Shown in pieces: positions 54,149 to 62,500 of a DNA stretch of 64,000 nucleotides. Within the stretch, counting starts at the first letter, position 1. The number at the start of each line of letters is the position of its first letter. This DNA comes from Acidobacteriota bacterium. Lineage in GTDB: Bacteria; Acidobacteriota; Blastocatellia; RBC074. The stretch covers positions 62,001 to 126,000 of the forward strand of contig JACPYM010000033.1 in assembly GCA_016196035.1 (NCBI GenBank). Reading direction: 5' to 3'. The notes beneath the pieces are model-generated. The model was not told the origin of the DNA. It saw only the letters and a list, made by a program, of their open reading frames with translations, and did not search any database. Both the position numbers and the translations under genes were made by a program.

Positions 54149-55159
54149 ATGATTGTTGTCATGCAGGAAAACGCCACCGAAGACCAGATCACGAATGTCG
54201 TGGATCGGCTGGTGAGTCTGGGTTTCGACATTCACCGTTCGACCGGCGAACGCTACACGTTGCTGGGTGCGGTGGGGGCGCAAATCGCCGATCAGCGCGA
54301 TCTGGAATTGCTGGACGGCGTGCGCGAAGTCGTGCGCATCAGTGCGCCTTACAAACTGGCCTCGCGCGCTTTCAGGCCCGAAGGCACCAAGATCAAGATC
54401 AAAGACGTCGTCATTGGCGGCGAACAAGTCATCATGATGGCCGGGCCGTGCACGCTGGAAAATCGCGAACAAATCGAAGCTGTCGCGGCCTCCGTGGCTT
54501 CGCAAGGGGTTCAAGTGATGCGCGGCGGCGCTTTCAAGCCGCGCACCTCGCCGTATAGCTTTCAGGGTCTGGGCGAACCTGGGTTGAAGATGATGCGCGA
54601 AGTGGCCGATAAACACGGGCTGCTGACCGTGTCGGAGATTATGGAATCACCACAGATTCCGATGTTCATCAAATACGTAGACATCCTGCAAATCGGCGCG
54701 CGCAACATGCAAAATTTCAATCTGCTGAAAGACCTGTCCAAGCTGAACAAGCCGATTCTGCTCAAACGTGGCCCGGCGGCGACGATTGAAGAGACGCTGC
54801 TTTCTGCCGAATACCTCATGTCCGGCGGCAACCACGAAGTCATCATCTGCGAACGCGGCATCAAGACCTTTGAGACGTACACGCGCAACACGCTCGACAT
54901 CTCGGCGATCCCGGTCATCAAGAAACTCTCGCATTTGCCCGTCGTGGTTGATCCTTCGCACGGCACGGGCCGCCGTGACAAGGTGCCGCCGATGGCGCGC
55001 GCGGCGGTGGCGGCAGGCGCGGACGGCTTGTTGATCGAAGTGCATAACGAACCAGAGCGCGCGCTGTGCGATGGCGCGCAGTCGTTGTTGCCGGAACAGT
55101 TTGAAAAGCTGATGGTGCAGTTACGGATGATTGCGCCGGCGGTTGAGCGGAAAATGTAA
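54149..55159 (+). CDS. aroF: 3-deoxy-7-phosphoheptulonate (DAHP) synthase, type I-beta
   Basis: 336 residues. N-terminal ~70 residues are a ferredoxin-like regulatory domain (MIVVMQENATEDQITNVVDRLVSLGFDIH), as in the Thermotoga enzyme, where Tyr and Phe bind. The barrel has MMAGPCTLENREQI, GGAFKPRTSPYSFQG, LLKRGPAATIEE, ICERGIKTFETYTRNTLDI, VVVDPSHGTGRRD and LIEVHNEPERALCDG. It catalyses the first step of the shikimate pathway. The enzymes for shikimate steps 2-7 are not in this window. Confidence 0.96.
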   Translation: MIVVMQENATEDQITNVVDRLVSLGFDIHRSTGERYTLLGAVGAQIADQRDLELLDGVREVVRISAPYKLASRAFRPEGTKIKIKDVVIGGEQVIMMAGPCTLENREQIEAVAASVASQGVQVMRGGAFKPRTSPYSFQGLGEPGLKMMREVADKHGLLTVSEIMESPQIPMFIKYVDILQIGARNMQNFNLLKDLSKLNKPILLKRGPAATIEETLLSAEYLMSGGNHEVIICERGIKTFETYTRNTLDISAIPVIKKLSHLPVVVDPSHGTGRRDKVPPMARAAVAAGADGLLIEVHNEPERALCDGAQSLLPEQFEKLMVQLRMIAPAVERKM

Positions 55160-55186
55160 AGAACAGTGGCGGGTTGTATAGACTTC

Positions 55187-55417
55187 AAGAAAAAGAATTG
55201 CCGTAGCAAGCTCCAACGGAGCATCAGCCAACAGCCTGGGGTGCACAGCCCCAGGAAACACATTGAGTCGTTGTGCGAAGCCCTGAAAGGGCGGCAGCCA
55301 TCGGCTTGGCTGTCGCCCTTTCAGGGTTTCGCACAACCATTTGCACGTTCCCCCAGGGCTTCACCCTGGGCTGTTGGCTGGTCGTCCCTTTGGGACTTTT
55401 CGGAAATTCTTTTTCTT
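55187..55417. repeat. Composite nested inverted-repeat element
   Basis: 231 bp. Ends AAGAAAAAGAATT (55187-55199) and AATTCTTTTTCTT (55405-55417). Within, in mirror order, are GCTCCAACGGAGC, CAGCCAACAGCCTGGG.., TTGTGCGAAGCCCTGAAAGGGCG.. and their complements, so the whole folds into one long branched stem. Relatives at 133-352 and 4898-5193. It interrupts the aromatic gene line after the DAHP synthase. Confidence 0.85.
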
Positions 55418-55474
55418 AAAAACTATAGAAATAATTAGGCAGTCTTACGACCTGAATCTCCGGAGGTTACTCGC

Positions 55475-55708
55475 GTGGATGAGTTAACTGGAAATCTTGG
55501 ACGCGTGCTTGCTGCGATGCTGTTGCTGGTATTCGCCGGAATTGGCGTCGCCCATGTTCTGAACCCCGACCGGTTTATCGCGCGATCTGGGGTACGAAAG
55601 GGTGGCGAATTGCTGACAGCGTGGAATCGGCTCGGGTTTCGCATCTTTGGAGCGTTCTTCACAGGTGGGGCCCTATATATGCTTTACCATGTCATTTCGG
55701 ATCATTAA
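55475..55708 (+). CDS. Small two-helix membrane protein, cassette-like
   Basis: 77 residues from a GTG at 55475, backed by CGGAGGTTACTCGC just before it. Two hydrophobic helices: VLAAMLLLVFAGIGVAHVL and FGAFFTGGALYMLYHVI, joined by LNPDRFIARSGVRKGGELLTAWNRLGFRI, giving a basic loop. Small membrane proteins of this type are familiar from integron gene cassettes and similar mobile units. It is followed at 55791-55891 by an attC-like repeat and preceded by ATTAGGC at 55434-55440, which fits insertion as a cassette. The function is unknown. Confidence 0.7.
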   Translation: MDELTGNLGRVLAAMLLLVFAGIGVAHVLNPDRFIARSGVRKGGELLTAWNRLGFRIFGAFFTGGALYMLYHVISDH

Positions 55709-55790
55709 TGTTTATGAGTGTGATCACAGCAGCTTCGTGCAAGAAAGATTCCTTGACGCTGCTGACTGGAACTCGCTTCAGCCTGCCGCT

Positions 55791-55891
55791 GCCTAACCCA
55801 ACGCTGCAACCGACGAGCGGCGCATTCGGGTTGCGGCTGCTGGCGAGTTTGGCTCACGCGCCGCTCGCGATTGAGCTTTGAGCCGTTGTGC
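55791..55891 (+). other. attC-like imperfect inverted repeat (integron cassette recombination site)
   Basis: Begins GCCTAAC (55791-55797, fits RYYYAAC) and ends GTTGTGC (55885-55891, GTTRRRY with one mismatch). The arms pair over CAACCGACGAGCGGCGC / complement (perfect core 55814-55823 with 55858-55867) with unpaired bases, as in attC hairpins, and the length (101 bp) fits. It lies 82 bp after the small membrane gene. No integrase gene is in the window. Confidence 0.55.
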
Positions 55892-55948
55892 GGCGCGTCG
55901 TGTTATATTGCGTTGGCCCGGCAACATAACCACAGAAAGGCGGTGACC

Positions 55949-56674
55949 ATGTTTCCCAAAGTCGTAACACAAACCTCTGAACCTTTTCCGGCAAGCATGT
56001 CACCCGTGCCGCTGCTGGAAGACGGCGCATACTTGACGCGCGCTGAATTTGAACGGCGTTATGAAGCCATGCCCAGCCACCTCAAAGCCGAATTGATCGA
56101 AGGGAGAGTGTGTATGTCGTCACCCGTGCGCCGGAAAAATCACAGCATCCCTGACAATCATCTCAGCACCTGGCTTGGTGTTTATGCCGCCGTTACGCCG
56201 GGTGTGCTTGCCGGTAACAATGGCACGGTGCGGTTGGATGAGTGGAATGAAGTGCAGCCCGACTCGGATTTGCGCATTGATGAAACGCGCGGCGGCCAGG
56301 CCCTCGTCAGCAGCGACGATTATCTGGAAGGCGCGCCCGAACTCGTCATCGAAATTGCCGCCAGCAGTGCGCCGCGTGATTTACGCGAAAAGTTTACGGT
56401 CTATCAACGCAACGGCGTGCGCGAATACATCGTCTGGGCGGTTGCCGACGGCCAAATCCATTGGTTCAGTTTGGAAGCCGGAACATTCACACCTTTGAAT
56501 CCCGATCCCAATGGTTACTTGTGCAGCCGTGTGTTTCCCGGCCTTTGGCTGGATGTGCAGGCTTTGTTACGTGGTGAGATGGCGCAGGTGTTGCAGGTTT
56601 TGCAGCAAGGCTTGGCCGCGCCCGAACACGCAGAATTTATCACTGCTTTAGCCCGCCGCCACACGCCGCTGTAG
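55949..56674 (+). CDS. Uma2 family (DUF820) putative endonuclease
   Basis: 241 residues from ATG 55949, after GAAAGGCGGTGACC; upstream codons in frame cross the attC-like site. Core: LTRAEFERRYEAMPSHLKAELIEGRVCMSSP, VQPDSDLRIDET, EGAPELVIEIAASSAPRDLREKFTVYQRNGVREYIVW, with D, E-x-E-like and Lys residues of the PD-(D/E)xK pattern. Third Uma2 gene in the window, 17 bp before tyrA. It differs clearly from the copies at 8772 and 53157, so it is not a recent local duplicate. Confidence 0.88.
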   Translation: MFPKVVTQTSEPFPASMSPVPLLEDGAYLTRAEFERRYEAMPSHLKAELIEGRVCMSSPVRRKNHSIPDNHLSTWLGVYAAVTPGVLAGNNGTVRLDEWNEVQPDSDLRIDETRGGQALVSSDDYLEGAPELVIEIAASSAPRDLREKFTVYQRNGVREYIVWAVADGQIHWFSLEAGTFTPLNPDPNGYLCSRVFPGLWLDVQALLRGEMAQVLQVLQQGLAAPEHAEFITALARRHTPL

Positions 56675-56691
56675 CCTCCACAATTTGTCGA

Positions 56692-57606
56692 ATGCTCAAT
56701 CTCCATCACATTGCCATCGTTGGTTGCGGCTTGCTGGGCGGATCGTTTGCGCTCGCCTTGCGTCGCGCCGGATTCAACGGGCGCATCACAGCCTGCGGCG
56801 GCAAGCGTTCGCCGCAATTGGCGATTGAACGCGGTGTGGCCGATGCGCTGGAAGAAAGCTTCGAGCGTGGCGAGGTGTGCGAGGCTGATTTGATTTATCT
56901 GGCCGCACCCATCGGCGGCATCATTGATTTTTTGAAAACGCGTGGCGCACAAATCAAGCCTGGCGCACTGGTCACCGACGCCGGCAGTACTAAGGTTGAA
57001 ATCTGTCGGACGGCACGCGCCGCGTTGCCCCCCGGCGTGCATTTCATCGGCGGTCACCCAATGGCGGGCAGCGAACAGACGGGCGTTGAGTATGCGCGGG
57101 CTGATTTGTTTGATCGCGCAACTTACGCGCTCGTGACTGAACAGGGAACTGACGAGGCTGCGTTCGAGCAGTTCAAAGCTATCGTCGAAGCTGTCGGCGC
57201 GCGCGCCCTACCGGTCGAAGCCGAAGCGCACGATGCCGCTGTCGCATTGATTAGCCATCTGCCGCAATTGCTGGCGAGTACGCTGGCGACGTTGCTCGAT
57301 GCTGAGCACGATGGCCCAACTGGGCGAAATGCCGCCGAGCGCGAACTAGCGCAACGTCTGGCCGCAACTGGTTGGCGTGATATGACGCGGCTGGCCGGCA
57401 GTTCGTGGAGCATGTGGCGCGACATCTGTCTGACGAATCAGCCGAACCTGTCGGTTGCCTTGGGCACGATGATTAGCGAGTTGCAGGCGCTGAAAGAGAC
57501 ACTGGATGGGCGCGATTTCAATGCGGCGCGTGAATTGTTTGCGGCGGCCAATCGCTCGGTCGAAGAGCAGCGCGCCTTGCATTACGGACGGTTTGAAAAG
57601 TTGTGA
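56692..57606 (+). CDS. tyrA: Prephenate dehydrogenase
   Basis: 304 residues. NAD-binding IAIVGCGLLGGSFALALRR, then LIYLAAPIGGIIDFL, DAGSTKVEICRTA and FIGGHPMAGSEQTGVEYA, the active-site stretch with the conserved His. The helical C-terminal dimer domain includes AVALISHLPQLLASTL, and RLAGSSWSMWRDICLTNQ follows. No ACT domain, so regulation is probably at the DAHP synthase. It makes 4-hydroxyphenylpyruvate on the way to tyrosine. tyrS follows 16 bp later. Confidence 0.95.
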   Translation: MLNLHHIAIVGCGLLGGSFALALRRAGFNGRITACGGKRSPQLAIERGVADALEESFERGEVCEADLIYLAAPIGGIIDFLKTRGAQIKPGALVTDAGSTKVEICRTARAALPPGVHFIGGHPMAGSEQTGVEYARADLFDRATYALVTEQGTDEAAFEQFKAIVEAVGARALPVEAEAHDAAVALISHLPQLLASTLATLLDAEHDGPTGRNAAERELAQRLAATGWRDMTRLAGSSWSMWRDICLTNQPNLSVALGTMISELQALKETLDGRDFNAARELFAAANRSVEEQRALHYGRFEKL

Positions 57607-57622
57607 ATCTGGAGAGTATTCG

Positions 57623-58897
57623 ATGAATCTGTTTGAGGAATTGGAATGGCGCGGTCTGGTTTACGACCACACCGAGGGCACAAAAGAAGTGCTCGCCAAA
57701 GAGAAAGTGACCGGCTACATTGGCTTTGATCCGACGGCGGCCAGTTTGCACGTCGGGTCGTTGTTGCCAATGATGGCGCTGGCGCGCTTGCAACGCTGCG
57801 GCCATCAACCCATCGCCATCGCGGGCGGCGGCACCGGTCTGATTGGCGATCCCAGCGGCAAAACCGCCGAGCGCAAGTTGCTGACCACTGAAGACGTCGA
57901 AGCGAACCTCATTGGCATCAAGGAGCAGTTGAGCCGCGTGCTCGACTTCGACGCCAAAACCAATCCGGCGCTGATTGTGAACAATGCCGACTGGTTGACG
58001 GTGATCCCTTTCGTCGAATTCCTGCGCGACATCGGCAAGCATTTCACGGTGAATTCGATGCTCGCGCGCGAATCGGTCAAACGCCGCTTGGAACAGGAAG
58101 AGGGCATTTCGTATACCGAGTTTAGTTATATGTTACTCCAGGCCTACGACTATCTGGTGTTGTACGACCGCCATAACTGCACGCTGCAAATGGGCGGCAG
58201 CGATCAGTGGGGTAACATCCTGAGCGGCATCGAACTGGTGCGCCGGTTGCGCGGCGGCAAAGCCTATGGGCTGGTTTCGCCGTTAGTAACAACCTCATCA
58301 GGCGTGAAGTTCGGCAAGACCGAAGCGGGCGCGGTCTGGCTGGATGCGAAACTGACATCGCCGTACCGCTTCTATCAATTCTGGTTGAATACGACTGACC
58401 AGGATGTGCTGCATTACTTGAAATACTTCACCTGGCTCGGCAAGCTGGAAGTTGGCGAGTTGGCCGAAAAGCTGAAAACACAGCCGGAAAAGCGTGAGGC
58501 CCAACGGGCGTTGGCGCTCGAAGTTACTAACATCGTGCACGGCGCAACAGAAGTGGAAAAAGCCCAACGCGCCTCACATGTGTTATTTGGTGGCGAGCTT
58601 GCTGGATTAAGTGCGGATGAGGTGCTGGATATTTTTAACGACGTACCTTCGAGCGAGTTACAGCTCGAGAAACTCGCAGGCAGCGGGTTGCCGTTGACCG
58701 AAATTTTAGTTACTTCCGGTTTGGCGCCGTCAAAGGCAGAAGCGCGGCGGTTGGTGGGCGGCGGCGGTGTTTATCTAAATAACATTCGTGTTACTGACGA
58801 CAAAACCAGCGTAACTTTGGAGCAGTCGGTCGAGGGGCGCTTTTTTGTATTGCGCAAGGGGCAAAAGCAGTATCACCTGGTCAAGCTGGCCGGCTGA
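57623..58897 (+). CDS. tyrS: Tyrosyl-tRNA synthetase
   Basis: 424 residues from ATG 57623, with GGAGAGTATTCG before it. Class I signature HVGSL (43-47), GGGTGLIGDPSGK, the Tyr pocket YDYLVLYDRHNCTLQMGGSDQWGNI, and the KMSKS equivalent KFGKTEAG. A C-terminal S4 domain (LPLTEILVTSGLAPSKAEARRLVGGGGVYLNN) binds tRNA. It is last in the aromatic line, next to tyrA, linking synthesis and use of tyrosine. No T-box is seen upstream. Confidence 0.97.
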   Translation: MNLFEELEWRGLVYDHTEGTKEVLAKEKVTGYIGFDPTAASLHVGSLLPMMALARLQRCGHQPIAIAGGGTGLIGDPSGKTAERKLLTTEDVEANLIGIKEQLSRVLDFDAKTNPALIVNNADWLTVIPFVEFLRDIGKHFTVNSMLARESVKRRLEQEEGISYTEFSYMLLQAYDYLVLYDRHNCTLQMGGSDQWGNILSGIELVRRLRGGKAYGLVSPLVTTSSGVKFGKTEAGAVWLDAKLTSPYRFYQFWLNTTDQDVLHYLKYFTWLGKLEVGELAEKLKTQPEKREAQRALALEVTNIVHGATEVEKAQRASHVLFGGELAGLSADEVLDIFNDVPSSELQLEKLAGSGLPLTEILVTSGLAPSKAEARRLVGGGGVYLNNIRVTDDKTSVTLEQSVEGRFFVLRKGQKQYHLVKLAG

Positions 58898-58954
58898 GCG
58901 TGCATGCCACGGCCCCTTTTGATTTGGGAATAAAGCTGAGAATGAAAACGCCCT

Positions 58955-59373
58955 TCACTTGATATTCGTCTGCACCATATTCGCCGCCCTACCATCCAGC
59001 GACAACACGATGCCCGCTTCGCCGCGTCCGAGCAGCGCGCGTGGCACGGCTATGTTCACTTGATCCAAGCCGACCAGATCGCCCTGCGCTCCAGCATAAG
59101 AAACTTGCGCACTCAAGCCACCGATCAGCACAGTCGTCGCGGTCAGCGAACTGCCCCCACGCAAGCCCGTGCCGAAGAGCAACAGGGACACTTGTTCGCC
59201 TGTCGGCCCCGAATCCAGCGGCGTGCCGACGAACTGCTGGGTCGTGGTGTCAAAGCGCGCGATCAATTCATAGCTCTGCGCGTCGCCACGGCCACGGTGA
59301 TGTTGCCCGGCGCGATCAAGCGGGCAAAAGCGCGGAAATTGCGCACCTCATTTCGCGTACTTCCATCTTTAGC
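58955..59373 (-). pseudogene. Detached C-terminal TIGR03437-like fragment, rearranged
   Basis: 58955-59266 encodes LIARFDTTTQQFVGTPLDSG.. to TNIK followed by a stop, the end of a Solibacter-type module, and is very similar to an internal stretch of the big protein at 59507. Before it, in another frame (about 59285-59373), comes unrelated EVRNFRAFARLIAPGNITVAVA, so two pieces have been joined by a deletion with a frameshift. A MITE lies directly upstream (59374-59504). I infer the old C-terminus of the 59507 gene, cut off and partly deleted. Confidence 0.8.
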
Positions 59374-59504
59374 AGGACTTACGCAAAGATTTGCCACAGA
59401 GGCACAGAGGCACAGAGGAAAACAGAGAACTCCACCAACACTGTAAAAAAGCTCTGTGTCTCTGTGCCTCTGTGGCAATCTCGCTCGCGTTTTGCGTAAG
59501 TCCT
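59374..59504. mobile_element. MITE with AGGACTTACGCAAA ends
   Basis: 131 bp. Ends AGGACTTACGCAAA (59374-59387) and its perfect complement (59491-59504); next to them GATTTGCCACAGAGGCACAG.. pairs with ..CTGTGCCTCTGTGGCAATC. No coding capacity. It lies 2 bp beyond the stop codon of the giant gene (59507) and separates it from its detached C-terminus. Confidence 0.88.
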
Positions 59505-59506
59505 AT

Positions 59507-62500
59507 TTAGTTTGAAAGCAAAGCCCGCCTCACATTAAATGCGGCAGCGGCGGTTTGTGTGACAGTGAAAGTTATCCCGGCGATGGTCATCGTTCCGCTA
59601 CGCTGGCTGGCGGCGGTGTTGGCGGCGACGGCGAAATTGACCGTGCCGTTGCCGTTGCCGTTGGCACCGCTGGTGATGGTGAGGAAGCCAGCGTTGCTTG
59701 TCGCCGTCCAGGCGCAGCCGCTGGTGGCGGTGACGTTGAGGCTGCCCGTGTTGGCATTGGCGTTGAAGCTCTGGCTGGTGATGGGAATTGAATAAGAGCA
59801 AGGCCGCCCTGTTTGCGTGACGGTGAAGGTTTGTCCGGCGATGGTCAGCGTGCCCGTGCGCTGGCTGCCGGGGTTGGCGGCGACGGTGAAATTGACCGCG
59901 CCGTTGCCCGCGCCGCTCGCGCCGCCGGTGATCGTGATGAAATCGGCGTTGCTCGTCGCTGTCCAGGCGCAACCGTTCTGCGTCGTCACATTCACGCTGC
60001 CCGCGCCGCCGCCGGACGGAACGTTCTGACTCGCCGAGGAAAGGGCGTAACTGCAAGTTTGGCTTCCCGCGAAAGCAACACGCACCGTATTCGCCGTGCT
60101 GCCGTCCACCGTCAACACCAAATCCACCTCGCCGCGTCCAATCAATGCGCGGGGTACGGCTAGGTTCACCTGATCCAAGCCGACCAGATCGCCTTGTGCG
60201 CCGGCATAAGAAACCTGCGCACTCACGCCGCCGATCAGGGCAGTCGTCGCAGTCAGCGAACTGCCCCCACGCAAACCCGTGCCGAAGAGCAGCAGGAAGA
60301 CCTGTTCGCCCGCCGGCCCCAGATCCAGCGGCGTGCTGACGAAGCGTTGCGTGGCGGTGTCGAAGCGCGCGATCAGTTCATAACTCTGCGCGCCGTTCGC
60401 TTTGATGCGCAGTGCGACGGCAGCCGCGACGCCTTGCCCGTTGGCGTTGGCGGTGAACAGGCCCGGTGCCACGTTGGCAATTGTTACGTTGCCGAGCGAG
60501 AGTGCGCCTGCGCCGTTGGTGACCGTGATGGTGGCTGTGCCGTTGGCCGTGCCGGGCGGGATCAAGTAATTGATTTGCCCCGGCGCGACGAAAAAGAGCG
60601 GGGCCAGGCGTGCAACGCCCAGGCTGTCGCGCACTTCGACAATCGTGTCAGCCAGCGAAGCGGGCAAGGGCACTTGATTGGCCGTGACCACGCTGTTTGC
60701 CAGATTCACCCCGAAGGCGGCGACAATGGAATTGGCGGCGAGCGTTTGGCCGGTGAAGCTGGCGGCGGAGACGGTCGCTAACGCATTCGTCGTGGTGGAC
60801 GGCAGAATTTGCGGCGGGAGGCCGGCGAGCGCGCTGCCCGTGTCCGTGCCAAAGGCCGCGCCTGCCAGGATGGGTTGATCCGCGCTGAGCGTGAAATAGC
60901 CAGCGGCTTGCCCGCGCGCGCCACTCACGAGATTGCTCAACAGATCGCCAAAGACCGTGCCAGCGGGCACGTTGACGCTGGTTTGCCCTAACGACGCGCC
61001 GTCCGGGTTGAAGCAGGCGAGTGTGACACGCGCCGCTTGCGCGGACGGATTGAAGAGGCCCAGTTCGGTGAAGGAGCCGGTCACGGTGTTGAGGTGCGCG
61101 AAGAGCAGCCGGTTGGCGGGCGCGCTTTCCAGCGGCAGCGTGGCGCGGAAGGCTTGCGCGCCGGTCGCGTGCAGCAGCGTCACCGCGCCCGCCAGTCCCG
61201 CCAGATTGCTTTCAAGCACGAGCGCGGAACTGGCCGCCGCCGCGCGGTTGAGGTTGAAAAGCTGGTTGAGGTCGCGCTGGAGTTGTTGCCCCGCGTCCAG
61301 CGTCAGGTTGACCGGCGCAGTCACGGGCACACCCGGTTCGTTCACCAGCCGCAGCGTCAGGTTGGCGGTTTGCGCGCTGGGATTGACCAGTGTGAGCCGC
61401 ACCGCCGCCGAGCTGCCCAGCGGCAAATGGGGCGCGTAAAGTTTGGTCGCGCCGCCGCCGAGCGGTTGTGCGTTGAGCGCGCTGATTTCTTTATCCAAAA
61501 CTTGCACTGCCGCCGCCCCCAGATCGCGTTCGCTCAAGATCAACAGGTAGCCGGTGAAAGGCTGCGCGAGATTCGGAAAGATGTCTGGCAGTTGCTCGGC
61601 GAAACGGGCTTTGGCTTCGAGCCGGACTTCTTCACTGCCCGCCAGCCGCCCCGTGGCGTCGTGCAATTCAAGTTGCACCAGGCCAGAGAAGTTGGTGGCG
61701 TTGGCGAGATGCACTTCGGTGGTTTGCGTCGTGTCGTAAACGGCTTCGGGCAGGATGAGCGCGCTGTCGTAACCGCTCAGCGCGTTGAGGCCGTCGAAGC
61801 CGTTGCCGCTCGTCAGCAATTCATAGCCGGCGACCGTGTTGCGATTGGCGCGCGTTTGCACCCAGCCGTCGAGCGGCGTGATGGCTTTGAATAGATCGCC
61901 GATTGAACCGGTCAGCATCCGTGCGGCGGCCAGTGTGGCGGTTAGCGGATTGACCAGATTGGGTGCTTGCAAGTCGGTGCCTGCGTCATCGTAGGCGCGC
62001 AGCGTCAACGCCGCGTCCGTCGTGCCCGCATTCACCAGGTTGAAGCGCGTGCTGAAAGCATTGCCGCTGTGCAGCACGGGGAAATTCAAGCTGCGTTGCG
62101 CAAAGGGGCCGAAGACGCCAAGCGTGTAAAAGCGCGCCAGCCCGTTGACGCGCGCCGTAGCGGTCTTCGCGCTGGTGTTGACCGTGGTCGGATAGCTGAT
62201 CAGTTGTCCGCTGTCGGGATCGAAGGAAGCGACCTTGAGCGCAGCTTCGCTGAAGTTCGGATCGTCGGGCAGCATTTCGGCGTCGTAGTTGAACGTTAGA
62301 TCAGCCACGAAGCCGCCATCGGCGGGGATGGGCGGGGTGAATTCCCAGTAGGCGTTGACGCCGATAAAATCGCGCAGGAGCGAGGCGGCTTCGGCGTAAC
62401 GCAACGCGAACGGCGCTGCGGCATTTGCGCCTCCTTCGAGCTCCGCCCCCAATTTGAGTGAGTCGAGAAAGCCTTTGAACTGGACGCCTTTGCGCGCCAC

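Noticed and set aside
57607-57622. T-box or other leader before tyrS
   Set aside because: The gap after tyrA is only 16 bp and contains just a ribosome site.
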